DNA of 64,000 nucleotides from CAYVBE01 sp964572825. GTDB taxonomy: Bacteria; Planctomycetota; Brocadiia; SM23-32. The stretch lies in assembly GCA_964572825.1 (NCBI GenBank), contig CAZNGS010000014.1, positions 1 to 64,000 on the forward strand, given 5' to 3'. The position numbers and the translations under genes are program-made. A model generated the notes under the pieces. The model saw only the letters and a list, made by a program, of their open reading frames with translations. It ran no database searches and was not told where the DNA came from. How positions within the stretch are numbered: position 1 is the first letter of the stretch; every line of letters begins with the position of its first letter. Of the stretch, positions 36,406 to 44,173 are shown one piece after another.

Positions 36406-36690
36406 ATGAGCACCGGCGACCTGGGACCAATGCTCGATGATCTGCACGAAGAATTCAAGGATAGTGTAACGTACCGGGCGGAGTGTCTCTGTAATGACAT
36501 AATCGCCGAGATCCTCGGCCACATGGAGGAACATGGCATCCCCCGCGCCGCACTGGCCCGGCGGATGGGCGTCTCGGAGGCCCGAGTCTCGCAGATGTTT
36601 GGTGAGACCCAGCACGCCACTGTGGAGATGCTCGCCAGGATCGCGGCGGCTCCTGGTGTTGACCTGACCCTCAGTGTCCGCGAGGCATAA
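36406..36690 (+). CDS. XRE-family helix-turn-helix protein
   Basis: 94 residues. The HTH is at ~44-82: IPRAALARRMGVSEARVSQM with the recognition helix at SEARVSQM. An N-terminal helix precedes it (YRAECLCNDIIAEILGHMEE). The size and layout resemble HigA-type antitoxins or small regulators, but no toxin gene is next to it. The ATG has GGAGGAG 5 bases upstream. It may regulate the sugar genes starting at 36724, only 33 bp downstream; that is inference from position. Confidence 0.85.
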   Translation: MSTGDLGPMLDDLHEEFKDSVTYRAECLCNDIIAEILGHMEEHGIPRAALARRMGVSEARVSQMFGETQHATVEMLARIAAAPGVDLTLSVREA

Positions 36691-36723
36691 GATCGGGCAA
36701 GGGATAGAGACCCTGGCTGGGAG

Positions 36724-37683
36724 GTGCAGACGATCGGCTGTCCAGAGCAACCACTGAAGATCGGCGTGATCGGGGCCGGGTGGCACAGCCGCGCCTCCCA
36801 CCTGCCGGCTCTGGTCCGGTGCGTTTCCGAACGCCCTGACGGCCTGAACCTGGCGGCGGTCTGCGATATCGACGCCGAGCGGGCGCGGGAGGCGGCCGAG
36901 GAGTTCGGCTTCGAGCGGGCCTTCAGCGGGATGGATGAAATGCTGGAGGAGGCCCGCCCGGACGCGGTCGTGGCAGTGACGCCGGTCGAGATGACGGCTG
37001 GTTGCGCCCTGAAGCTGATCGAGCGCGGGATTCCGGCCCTCATCGAGAAGCCGCCCGGGGCATCCGTGGAAGAGGCCCAGCGCGTGGCGGAAGCGGCGGC
37101 GGCCTCGCATTCGCCCGTGATGGTCAGCATGAACCGCCGCTTCGATCCCGCCCTGGCCGCCGCAGTGTCCTGGATGGAAGGAGGGACCATCCGCTATGCC
37201 CGCGGGTCGATGCTGCGGGCGGGGAGGAGTGAGCCGGCGTTCATGACGAACACGGCCCTGCACGCGCTGGATGCCCTGCGGGCGGTGGCGGGCGATGTGA
37301 CGGCGATCTGTTGCCGCAACATGAAAGTGAAGGGCACAACGTGGTACGACGTTGCGCTTGAGTTCGAAAACGGCGCGCGGGGCGCGCTGGAGATCATGCC
37401 CACCGCGGGCGTGACGGAAGAGAGGTACGATCTGTTCGGGGACGGGTGGCGCGTCGTCATACGGGTCGGCGGCACGGACTGCGGCACGCTCACCTGCTGG
37501 GAGGGCGGCGAACGGGAGATGCAAAGTGAGCCGGCGGAAGGCGAGCCCGGCTTCGTGCGCGACGGCACCTACGCGGAGACGCGCGAGTTCCTCCATGCCC
37601 TGATTGAAGGGCGTAGCCCCCGGCCGACGCCTCAAGACGTCCTGCAGTCCGTGGAGCTCTGTCACGAGTGCGCTCCACGGTAG
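36724..37683 (+). CDS. Gfo/Idh/MocA-family oxidoreductase
   Basis: 319 residues. The Rossmann fold opens with KIGVIGAGWHSRASHLPAL (residues 12-30), and the EKP motif is in ALIEKPPGA (about 107). The protein is at the short end for the family. MTNTALHALDALRA occupies the place of the catalytic histidine segment. The GTG at 36724 directly abuts GGGAGG, so the start is uncertain, but no better codon lies upstream of the Rossmann strand. The TIM-barrel gene at 37710 follows by 26 bp, a pairing common in inositol and rare-sugar catabolism. Confidence 0.83.
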   Translation: MQTIGCPEQPLKIGVIGAGWHSRASHLPALVRCVSERPDGLNLAAVCDIDAERAREAAEEFGFERAFSGMDEMLEEARPDAVVAVTPVEMTAGCALKLIERGIPALIEKPPGASVEEAQRVAEAAAASHSPVMVSMNRRFDPALAAAVSWMEGGTIRYARGSMLRAGRSEPAFMTNTALHALDALRAVAGDVTAICCRNMKVKGTTWYDVALEFENGARGALEIMPTAGVTEERYDLFGDGWRVVIRVGGTDCGTLTCWEGGEREMQSEPAEGEPGFVRDGTYAETREFLHALIEGRSPRPTPQDVLQSVELCHECAPR

Positions 37684-37709
37684 AGCAGCCTCAACCAGGA
37701 GAGCGACGC

Positions 37710-38582
37710 ATGGAGCCGATGCTGGCGACCATAGCCCTGGAGCCGCGACGGTGGGACCAGCCCCGCTCTCCGGCCATGACGCTGTTCTATCTTTTGCCGC
37801 ACATTGCCCGCGCCGGGTTCACGGACGTGGAGGCATGGCAGTGGCACGCCTCCACGCTCAGCCTCGACGAGCTGCAGGAGGTCCGGGACCTGGCCGACTC
37901 TCTGGGAGTCAAGATCTCAACCCTGGGGGTCTATCCGCGGTTCCACGCGGAGGGACGGGATGAAGCTCTCGGAGAGATGAGCGTGATGCTGGACCGGGCG
38001 CGCGTGCTGGGTGCGACCCGCTTGAAAGCGCTTTTCGGCGGCGGAAAAGGCGGTCAGATGGACGCAGCGGCCTTCGAGCGGTTCGACCGGCAGTTCGCAC
38101 GATGGCACTCCGCCTGCGCGGAAGCCGGCGTCCAGATACTCGCCGAGCTTCACGCCGGGACGATCTTCGATCCGCCGGAGGTGGGCCTGCGCTGGCTGGA
38201 CGGTCATCCCGAATTCGACCTGGGCATCTGCTATCAGCCCTACGATTTCGCCGACACGGAGGCGGCGCTGGAGCTGGCGCACATGTTCGCCGGGCGCGTC
38301 CGCCACGTCCACCTGCAGGCCCGGGACGAGGCCGGCGAGTTCTGCGCCCTGGCGCAGAGCCCCCTGGACTACGCCACGGTCCTCGCCGCGTTGGTGGCCC
38401 GGGACGAGCCCCCGACCATGGCCATCGAGTTCGTCCGCAGCTCCATTCAGGAAGGCCTGTGTTTCGACCTGGACGCAGCCCTGGCCGACGCCCGGGCCGA
38501 CGCGGCGTGGGTGCGGGGGGTCCTTGCCGGCCTCAACCGCCTGTTGAAAAACAGGTCACATCAATGTCGTGGCGAAATATAA
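37710..38582 (+). CDS. sugar phosphate isomerase/epimerase-like TIM-barrel protein (AP endonuclease 2 fold)
   Basis: 290 residues of the xylose-isomerase-like TIM barrel. Metal-site candidates are Glu at VEAWQWH, LAELHAGTIFDPP, HVHLQARD and AIEFVRSS near the C-terminus. The family acts on sugars, keto-inositols or their phosphates. The ATG at 37710 has AGGAGAG 6 bases upstream; a frame start at 37668 would overlap the previous gene. The last ~15 codons (from LLKNRSHQCRGEI) lie inside the inverted-repeat element beginning at 38540. The native C-terminus has therefore probably been replaced by an insertion. Confidence 0.82.
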   Translation: MEPMLATIALEPRRWDQPRSPAMTLFYLLPHIARAGFTDVEAWQWHASTLSLDELQEVRDLADSLGVKISTLGVYPRFHAEGRDEALGEMSVMLDRARVLGATRLKALFGGGKGGQMDAAAFERFDRQFARWHSACAEAGVQILAELHAGTIFDPPEVGLRWLDGHPEFDLGICYQPYDFADTEAALELAHMFAGRVRHVHLQARDEAGEFCALAQSPLDYATVLAALVARDEPPTMAIEFVRSSIQEGLCFDLDAALADARADAAWVRGVLAGLNRLLKNRSHQCRGEI

Positions 38583-38669
38583 GGCTGGAAACGCTCTTTT
38601 GTGTGTAGCACAGGCGCCCTCGCCTGTGGACTCTCAGCCGGGGGCGGCTGAGCTACATTTTTCAACAGG
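38540..38669. mobile_element. MITE-like element with 12-bp inverted ends
   Basis: CCTGTTGAAAAA at 38540-38551 and its exact complement TTTTTCAACAGG at 38658-38669 bound a 130-bp non-coding segment. Inside are two consecutive 8-bp-stem hairpins with 4-base loops: CACAGGCG/CGCCTGTG at 38609-38628 and CTCAGCCG/CGGCTGAG at 38633-38652. They are enclosed by TGTAGC/GCTACA, so the whole could fold as a three-way junction. No transposase is nearby. Its left end lies in the 3' end of the gene at 37710. Confidence 0.65.
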
Positions 38670-38695
38670 CTGTCAACCACCGGGGACCGGGCCCT

Positions 38696-38724
38696 TTGCG
38701 GCAGGGCGTGGCGGGCGGTATAGT
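38696..38724 (+). promoter_or_regulatory. promoter in first repeat unit
   Basis: TTGCGG (38696-38701) and TATAGT (38719-38724) are separated by 17 bases. It points to the aldo/keto reductase at 39086. Confidence 0.55.
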
Positions 38725-38849
38725 GTCTGGGGGCAAGCAGAGACTGGTGGAAGCGCCGGTAGCACAGGCGCCCTCGCCTGTGGACTCTCAGCCGGGGGCG
38801 GCTGAGCTACATTTTTCAACAGGCTGTCAACCACCGGGGACCGGGCCCT

Positions 38850-38878
38850 TTGCGGCAGGGCGTGGCGGGCGGTATAGT
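38850..38878 (+). promoter_or_regulatory. promoter in second repeat unit
   Basis: An exact copy of the promoter 154 bp upstream: TTGCGG (38850-38855), 17-base spacer, TATAGT (38873-38878). It leaves a leader of about 200 bases before the ATG at 39086. Confidence 0.55.
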
Positions 38879-38955
38879 GTCTGGGGGCAAGCAGAGACTG
38901 GTGGAAGCGCCGGTAGCAGTCACGGTCCGGCGGGACCCCGTTGTGGCGGGCATCT

Positions 38956-38986
38956 GCCGGACCTACCCCACGGGGGTAGGCGCGGC
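38956..38986 (+). promoter_or_regulatory. stable stem-loop in the aldo/keto reductase leader
   Basis: CCTACCCC (38962-38969) pairs perfectly with GGGGTAGG (38973-38980) around an ACG loop. GCCG/CGGC extends it outside a 2x2 internal loop. A T6 run at 39005-39010 is 18 bases past the hairpin, too far for a classical terminator, so attenuation is possible but unproven. Confidence 0.45.
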
Positions 38987-39085
38987 GTCCCCGCAGCCCT
39001 CTCGTTTTTTCGTAATTGTAGACCGTGGAAGGGTAACTCATGGAGCAGTGACCTGGTTGGTCAATTCAAGTGCCGGAGGCAAAGC

Positions 39086-39991
39086 ATGAAGTACCGCACG
39101 CTTGGGAAGTCAGGTCTGAGGGTTTCTGTGGTGGGCGTCGGGACATGGCAGTTCGGCGGCGACTGGGGCAAGGAGTTCGAGCAGGGAGAGGTGAACGCCA
39201 TTCTGGCGCGCGCCCGCGAGCTGGGCATTAACCTGATCGACACCGCCGCCTGCTACGGCGGGGAGCACCGCTCGGAGAAGTTCATCGGCGGGTTCCTGGA
39301 AGGGGAGCGCCGCGAGGACTGGATCGTCGCCACCAAGTTCGGCCACGCGCCGGGCTGGGAACCGGCCGAGGTGGAGCAGACGCTGCACGACTCGCTGGAG
39401 GCGCTGCGGACCGATTACGTCGACCTGTTCCAGTTCCACTCCGGCAGTGACGAGCAGTTCGACACGCCCGGCCTGTGGGAAATGCTCCGCGAGAAGGTCG
39501 AGGAAGGGAAGGTGCGCCACCTGGGCGTCTCCCTTTCGCTGGGCAGCGAGAGCCTCTACCAGACCGAGCAGGCCCCCGGGATCGGCGCATCGGCCATCCA
39601 GGTCAACTACAGCCGGCTGCGCCGCGTGGCCGAGGAGGAGATACTGCCCGCCTGCCGGCGGCTGAACCTGGGCGTGCTGGCGCGCACCCCCCTGGCCAGC
39701 GGCTTCCTGAGCGGCAAGTACGGGGAGGACGCGGAGTTTCCCGAGAACGACGTGCGCTCCAACCGGGAGCGGCAGGATATCCGCCGGGCGGTCCAGGAGG
39801 TGCGACGCATCGAGCAAGAGGAACTGCCGGCCGGCGTGCCGATGGCCCGGTGGGCGCTGGCGTGGTGCCTGACCAACCCCGCCGTCACCTGCGTGATCCC
39901 CGGCTGCAAGACCGTGGAACAGGTGGAGTCCAACGCCGCCGCCGCCGACCTGGACATGGTGCCCGACGATCACCCCCAGGCGTGTGACTGA
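39086..39991 (+). CDS. aldo/keto reductase
   Basis: 301 residues. The N-terminus MKYRTLGKSGLRVSVVGVGT is typical of the family. Of the catalytic tetrad, Asp (NLIDTAACYG), Tyr (ACYGGEHRSE) and Lys (IVATKFG) are visible, with His expected in LFQFHSGSD. NADP(H) is the usual cofactor, and the protein is cytosolic. PAVTCVIPGCKTVEQVESN near the C-terminus is the conserved cofactor-binding end. The ATG has CGGAGG 6 bases upstream; a longer frame open to 38696 runs through the tandem repeat and is spurious. It converges on the E2 gene with a 4-bp gap. It may reduce or oxidise sugars from the two genes upstream. Confidence 0.92.
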   Translation: MKYRTLGKSGLRVSVVGVGTWQFGGDWGKEFEQGEVNAILARARELGINLIDTAACYGGEHRSEKFIGGFLEGERREDWIVATKFGHAPGWEPAEVEQTLHDSLEALRTDYVDLFQFHSGSDEQFDTPGLWEMLREKVEEGKVRHLGVSLSLGSESLYQTEQAPGIGASAIQVNYSRLRRVAEEEILPACRRLNLGVLARTPLASGFLSGKYGEDAEFPENDVRSNRERQDIRRAVQEVRRIEQEELPAGVPMARWALAWCLTNPAVTCVIPGCKTVEQVESNAAAADLDMVPDDHPQACD

Positions 39992-39995
39992 CGCG

Positions 39996-41417
39996 CTACT
40001 CCGCTGGCAGCAGGTCGTCGGGGCTTTCGAGCAGGGCGCGGACGGCCTGGAGGAACTGCGCCGCCGCCACGCCGTCGATGATGCGGTGATCGCACGCCGC
40101 CGTCAGCTTCATCAGCCGGCCCACCTCGATCGAGCCGTCCTTCACCACCGCCGCCGGCAGCGCCGAAGCGACGGCCAGGGTGATGGAGGAGGGCGGGTTG
40201 ATGATGGGCTCGAAGTGCTCCACGTCGTACATGCCCAGGTTCGTGACGGTGAAGCCCGGGTGCCGCCGCTGCTCGGCCGATAGCTTGCCCGATCGCGCGC
40301 GCTCGACCAGCTCCTTTGCGCGAGCCGCAAGGTCTTTGAGCGATAGCTCTGCGGCATCCCGCACGACCGCCACGGTCAGGCCCTGGTCGGTCTCGATGGC
40401 CAGGCCCAGGTTTACGCCTTTCCACTTGATGACCCGCCCCCGGTCGTAGCTGCGGTTCACCTCGGGGTGCTGCTGCAGCGCCCGGATGCAGGCAAGCATG
40501 ACCGCGTGGGTGATGGTGGCGCCGTGCCTGTCCTTGAGTTCTTCCTTGCGCTCCATCAGCGCGGTGACGTCCGCCGCGCGCGTCACGTAGAAGTGGGGTA
40601 TGGCGTGCTGGGAGCCGATGACGCGGCGGGCCTGGGTCTTCAGGCGGAAGGGCGCATCCTCGAGCTCCGCCTCCTCTTCGCTGACCTCCAGCGCCGGCAT
40701 CTCTTCGTCGGGCAGGGGCTGGCGTTCCTCGCGGACGGCCTGCCTGCGCACGCCCACCACGTCGTCCACCGTGACCCTGCCGCCGGGGCCGGTGCCCTCG
40801 ATCTCGGCCAGGTCCAGCTCATAGCGGACCGCCAGTGCGGCCGCCAGCGGCTCGGCGTTCACCTTGCCGGAGGGCGCGGCTGCCGGCGCTTCGGCGGTTT
40901 CCCGCGCGGGCGCTTTCCCGCGGGCGGCTTCCTCGATGTCGCGGGCCACGATCCGGCCGTCCGGGCCGGAGCCTTCGATGGTGCGATAGTCCACGTCTTT
41001 CTCATCGGCCAGCTTCCGGGCGTAGGGGGAGATGGCCACCCGCTCCTCTTCTTCCTCGGGCGCCTTCTCTTCGGCCACCGCTGGTTCTTCTTCAGGTTCT
41101 TCCTCAGGGGTTTCTTTGGGTTCGGGCGGGGCGGTCTCTTCTTCGGGTTCCCGTTCCTCGGCCTCCTCGGCCGGCGCTTCCTCCCCGGTGTCGATCAGGG
41201 CGATCAGCTCTCCGACCGGCACCTCTTCGTCGTCGCCGTGCACGATCTTCTCGATCACGCCGTCGCGGAAGCACTCCAGCTCCATGACCGCCTTGTCGGA
41301 CTCGACCTCGGCCAGCACGTCCCCCTGGCTGACTTCCTGCCCCTCCTTGACTTTCCACTCGATAATCTTGCCCACTTCCATGCTGTCGGACAGCTTGGGC
41401 ATCGTGACTTCGTACAC
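39996..41417 (-). CDS. pdhC: pyruvate dehydrogenase E2, dihydrolipoamide acetyltransferase
   Basis: 473 residues. The lipoyl domain (1-77) carries the lipoylated Lys42 in VESDKAVME. An acidic Glu/Pro linker follows (78-127). Two peripheral-subunit-binding domains sit in tandem, at ~128-163 (SPYARKLADEKDVDYRTIEG) and ~187-222 (LAAALAVRYELDLAEIEGTG). The catalytic domain (255-473) ends with DHRIIDG, His444 and Asp448 being the active-site pair. It transfers acetyl from lipoamide to CoA. The single subunit-binding domain of most E2 proteins is duplicated here. It is the last gene of the E1alpha-E1beta-E2 operon; no E3 gene is present in the window. Confidence 0.93.
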   Translation of the reverse strand: MYEVTMPKLSDSMEVGKIIEWKVKEGQEVSQGDVLAEVESDKAVMELECFRDGVIEKIVHGDDEEVPVGELIALIDTGEEAPAEEAEEREPEEETAPPEPKETPEEEPEEEPAVAEEKAPEEEEERVAISPYARKLADEKDVDYRTIEGSGPDGRIVARDIEEAARGKAPARETAEAPAAAPSGKVNAEPLAAALAVRYELDLAEIEGTGPGGRVTVDDVVGVRRQAVREERQPLPDEEMPALEVSEEEAELEDAPFRLKTQARRVIGSQHAIPHFYVTRAADVTALMERKEELKDRHGATITHAVMLACIRALQQHPEVNRSYDRGRVIKWKGVNLGLAIETDQGLTVAVVRDAAELSLKDLAARAKELVERARSGKLSAEQRRHPGFTVTNLGMYDVEHFEPIINPPSSITLAVASALPAAVVKDGSIEVGRLMKLTAACDHRIIDGVAAAQFLQAVRALLESPDDLLPAE

Positions 41418-41436
41418 GGTTTCCCTCCTCGATGTT

Positions 41437-42411
41437 TCAGGCCAGTGTCTTCAGGGCGGCCTCCACCACGTCCGGGGGGTGGGGTATGCATGCCTGCTCC
41501 AGCTCCTTGGCGTAGGGCAGGGGCACGTCCGCCCCGGAGACCCGTTGGATGGGCGCGTCCATCTGGTCGAAGGCCAGCTCGTAGACGTTCGTGGCCACTT
41601 CCGTCCCGATGGCGCACATGGGCGGGCATTCCTCGACCACGACCACGCGGTGCGTCTTCGACGCCGATTCCACCACGGCGTCCCTGTCCCAGGGCCTGAG
41701 GGTCAGCAGGTCGATCACTTCGGCTTCGTAGCCCTCTTCGGCCAGTTGCTCGGCCGCCTCCAGGCACACGCGGGTCATGCCCCCGTAGCCCACGATGGTT
41801 ACGTCCCCGCCGCTGCGGGCGATGCGGGCCTGCCCGATCGTGCCCGGGGGCAGATCGTCTTCCACCTCGCCCTCGCTGTTGTAGAGCCCTTCATGCTCAA
41901 GGAAGATCACGGGGTTGTCGTCCCGGATGGATGCTTTCAGCAGGGCCTTCGCGTCGCGGGGCGTGCCGGGATAGACGACTTGCAGGCCAGGGGTGTGGAC
42001 GAAGTGCGCCTCGAGGCTGTGGGAGTGCTGACTTCCGAGCTGGTGGCCGCCCCCGCCGGGCATGCGGATGGTGACGGGGAGGGTCACCTGGCCGCCGAAC
42101 ATGTAGCGCATCAGCGCCAGGTGGTTGCATATCTGGTCCATGGCGAGGTAGGAGAAGTTGACGGTCATCAGCTCCGGCACCGGCCGCAGCTCGCCCATGG
42201 CCGCCCCCGTGGCCATCCCCACGATGGCTGCCTCCGAGATGGGGGTGTCGATGACCCTGTCCTCGCCGAACTGTTCCATCAGGCCCCTGGTGACCTTGAA
42301 GGAGCCGCCGTAGAGCCCCACGTCTTCCCCCAGCACGATCACGGCGGGGTCGCGCTCCATTTCCTCGAAAAGGGCCTGGTTCAGCGCCTCGCGGTAGCTG
42401 ATCTTTGCCAT
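41437..42411 (-). CDS. pdhB: pyruvate dehydrogenase E1 component, beta subunit
   Basis: 324 residues, standard length. Start MAKISYREALNQALFEEMER, then VIVLGEDVGLYGG and DTPISEAAIVGMATGAA are classic for the beta subunit of two-chain 2-oxoacid dehydrogenases. The transketolase C-terminal domain covers ~200-324. With the alpha subunit it decarboxylates pyruvate using thiamine diphosphate and reductively acetylates E2. It lies between the alpha and E2 genes with ~20-bp gaps on either side. A branched-chain or acetoin dehydrogenase cannot be excluded from this subunit alone. Confidence 0.93.
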   Translation of the reverse strand: MAKISYREALNQALFEEMERDPAVIVLGEDVGLYGGSFKVTRGLMEQFGEDRVIDTPISEAAIVGMATGAAMGELRPVPELMTVNFSYLAMDQICNHLALMRYMFGGQVTLPVTIRMPGGGGHQLGSQHSHSLEAHFVHTPGLQVVYPGTPRDAKALLKASIRDDNPVIFLEHEGLYNSEGEVEDDLPPGTIGQARIARSGGDVTIVGYGGMTRVCLEAAEQLAEEGYEAEVIDLLTLRPWDRDAVVESASKTHRVVVVEECPPMCAIGTEVATNVYELAFDQMDAPIQRVSGADVPLPYAKELEQACIPHPPDVVEAALKTLA

Positions 42412-42432
42412 GTGTGAACCTCTCCTGCTCTC

Positions 42433-43389
42433 TCACTCTACGTAGAGGTCTTCGCGGAGCCGCTGCGGGGGGAGCTCCGAACCCGATTCGGCGAACTCGA
42501 TGGCTTCTTCGATCTGGCGCTCCACGCGGCGGTCGACTTCCTCGAACTCCTCCTCCTCCACCTCGAAGTCGTGCTGGATGGCCGCCTTGATGCGCGGTAT
42601 GGGGTCGCGCTTTTTCCAGTGCTCGACCTCCTCCCTGGAGCGGTAGCGGGCCGGGTCGGACATGGAGTGTCCCCGGTAGCGGTAGCACTTTGCTTCGATG
42701 AAGGACGGCCCCTTCCCGGCGCGAGCGTCGGCTATGGCCCGCTCGGCCACGGACTGCATCTTGAAGAAGTCCATCCCGTCCACGGTGTAGGTGGGCATCT
42801 CGTAGGCCTTCGCCTTGCGCGCCAGGCTCTCCTTCGCGCTGGAACGCGGCACGCTGGTGCCGATGGCGTAGTAGTTGTTCTCACACACCCACACCACGGG
42901 CAAATTGTAGAGGCTGGTCATGTTGAGCGACTCGTGATAGACGCCCTGGTTGGTGGCGCCGTCCCCGAAGAAACACAGGACGATGCGGTCCTCCTCCTTC
43001 TGCCGGATGGAGTAGCCCAGACCCACGGCCAGGGGGCACATGCCGGCCACGATGGCGTAGCCGCCCAGGAAATTGATGTCCCAATCAAAAAGGTGCATCG
43101 AGCCGCCTTTACCCTTGCAGCAGCCCTCCCGGTGGCCGAACAGCTCGGCCATGACTTTTTTGGGGTCGCCCCCGCGGATCAGGTAGTAGGCGTGGTCGCG
43201 GTAGGAGCCGATCACGTAGTCCTCCTCACGCAGGTGCCACATGGCGCCCACGGCCACGGCTTCCTCGCCCGTGTAGAGGTGGCAGAACCCGCCCACGTTG
43301 CCCCTGGTGTATTGCTCGGCGGTGCGAGCCTCGAACGTGCGGGCGAGCTGCATACGGTAGTAGACCTCCATCAGCTCGGCTTTGTTCAT
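42433..43389 (-). CDS. pdhA: pyruvate dehydrogenase E1 component, alpha subunit
   Basis: 318 residues. The thiamine diphosphate motif is GDGATNQGVYHESLNMTSLY with the closing Asn in CENNYYAIGT. The RYRGHSMSDPARYRS loop is typical of pyruvate rather than branched-chain E1alpha. I chose the ATG at 43389 (MNKAELMEVYYRMQLAR), preceded by GGGGGATC, because the upstream 28 codons of open frame show no homology. It is the first recognised gene of the operon, although a 51-codon frame lies 170 bp upstream. A promoter is readable at 43889-43916. Confidence 0.93.
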   Translation of the reverse strand: MNKAELMEVYYRMQLARTFEARTAEQYTRGNVGGFCHLYTGEEAVAVGAMWHLREEDYVIGSYRDHAYYLIRGGDPKKVMAELFGHREGCCKGKGGSMHLFDWDINFLGGYAIVAGMCPLAVGLGYSIRQKEEDRIVLCFFGDGATNQGVYHESLNMTSLYNLPVVWVCENNYYAIGTSVPRSSAKESLARKAKAYEMPTYTVDGMDFFKMQSVAERAIADARAGKGPSFIEAKCYRYRGHSMSDPARYRSREEVEHWKKRDPIPRIKAAIQHDFEVEEEEFEEVDRRVERQIEEAIEFAESGSELPPQRLREDLYVE

Positions 43390-43559
43390 GCATGATCCCC
43401 CGTTGCGACGAGTCGCAGGTGATTCCCCGATGCATGGGTCTTCGGTCCGCCTCGCGACACCCCCGGCACGCACCGAATCCCCGAGATTCCCTTATAGCAT
43501 GCTCCGGCCGGCGGGACAAGCCGAACGGGCTGCCGGCCCGTCGCTCGCCGCGTGGGGGG

Positions 43560-43715
43560 TCACCCCGACCGCGCCGGCCTGCCGGGCGGCTTCTTAGAAT
43601 CGTGCCTCTTGAGGGTGTTCTCGTCGATGTCGCCGTTGAGATTGCCCTCCAGCAAGGGAGGTCTTTCGGGGTTACCCGGGGGATCGGAACCATCGCGGAA
43701 GGTGCGGCTGGACAC
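43560..43715 (-). CDS. possible 51-residue small protein upstream of pdhA
   Basis: A GTG-started frame with G/C at most third positions reads DPPGNPERPPLLEGNL, then NGDIDENTLKRHDSKKPPG. It is hydrophilic and lysine-rich at the end. It lies between the minus-strand promoter at 43889-43916 and pdhA, in the same direction. No good ribosome site precedes the GTG, and I do not recognise the protein. It could be the remnant of a longer gene. Confidence 0.3.
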   Translation of the reverse strand: MSSRTFRDGSDPPGNPERPPLLEGNLNGDIDENTLKRHDSKKPPGRPARSG

Positions 43716-43888
43716 GACCGTGGCGGACCGGATGTCGTGTCGTTGCGGGGGTGATCCGGGCGGTTGGCCGGCCCCGGCACGGATAGTGTTGGTGCCCGTG
43801 CGACGGCGGACGGGTTCTATGAACGGGTCGCATGCGGTGCAGAGGGCGCCGAGAAATGCCGGTATGCGCTTGCACGACGGGTGGAGTG

Positions 43889-43916
43889 CCTATAGAGTAG
43901 CGTGCGGTTTGCGCAA
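43889..43916 (-). promoter_or_regulatory. promoter of the pyruvate dehydrogenase operon
   Basis: On the minus strand TTGCGC (43916-43911) and TATAGG (43894-43889) are separated by 16 bases. The leader to pdhA would be about 490 bases and would include the 51-codon frame. Confidence 0.5.
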
Positions 43917-44016
43917 GGTCTTGCGGGCCGACCGCCGCGGTGCGGGGAGAATGCTAAGGAGCGCAGGGCTTCGGTTTTGACGAGTTCCGCACGGGCGATC
44001 CGGGCGGTGACAGCAC

Positions 44017-44045
44017 TTGCAAGGCCGGAAACATACTGCTAAAAT
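44017..44045 (+). promoter_or_regulatory. promoter of the C25-like protein gene
   Basis: TTGCAA (44017-44022) and TAAAAT (44040-44045) are separated by 17 bases, giving a leader of about 120 bases before the ATG at 44174. The same two hexamers recur at the right edge of the window (63943-63970). Confidence 0.65.
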
Positions 44046-44173
44046 CTGCGCGAACAGAATTGGTAATCGGCAGTAGCAGCGGCTGTTGCGGGAGCATAAG
44101 ACCGCCCGATCCGGGCGCGCGCCCTCCAGACGCCCGGGCCATGAAGCAGAGGGGAACGCAGAAAGGATTTATC

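Larger units (their letters stand above)
38605..38912. repeat. exact 154-bp tandem duplication
   Basis: Bases 38605-38758 and 38759-38912 are identical over all 154 positions, and the first 6 bases (GTAGCA) recur at 38913. Each unit carries the two hairpins and right inverted end of the MITE-like element, plus a downstream promoter. Complete identity points to a very recent event, or to an assembly duplication. Confidence 0.95.
38583..39085. other. intergenic region with tandem repeat, duplicated promoter and leader hairpin
   Basis: No gene is supported here. Open frames across it are copies of the repeat read in other frames. It holds the right part of the MITE-like element, the 154-bp tandem repeat, two copies of a promoter and a stem-loop at 38956-38986 before the aldo/keto reductase. 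Confidence 0.7.
43390..44173. other. 784-bp divergent intergenic region
   Basis: It lies between pdhA (minus) and the C25-like protein gene (plus). I see a minus-strand promoter (43889-43916), a plus-strand promoter (44017-44045) and one short minus-strand frame (43560-43715). Larger open frames here are Arg/Pro-rich and look non-coding. Confidence 0.6.

Noticed and set aside
38569..39085. Open frames across the tandem repeat (reading AQAPSPVDSQPGAAELHFST and similar)
   Set aside because: They are translations of the hairpin repeat itself, a known cause of false small proteins.
43552..43980. 142-codon frame in the pdhA upstream region
   Set aside because: Arg/Gly/Ser-rich, no ribosome site, and it overlaps the predicted minus-strand promoter.
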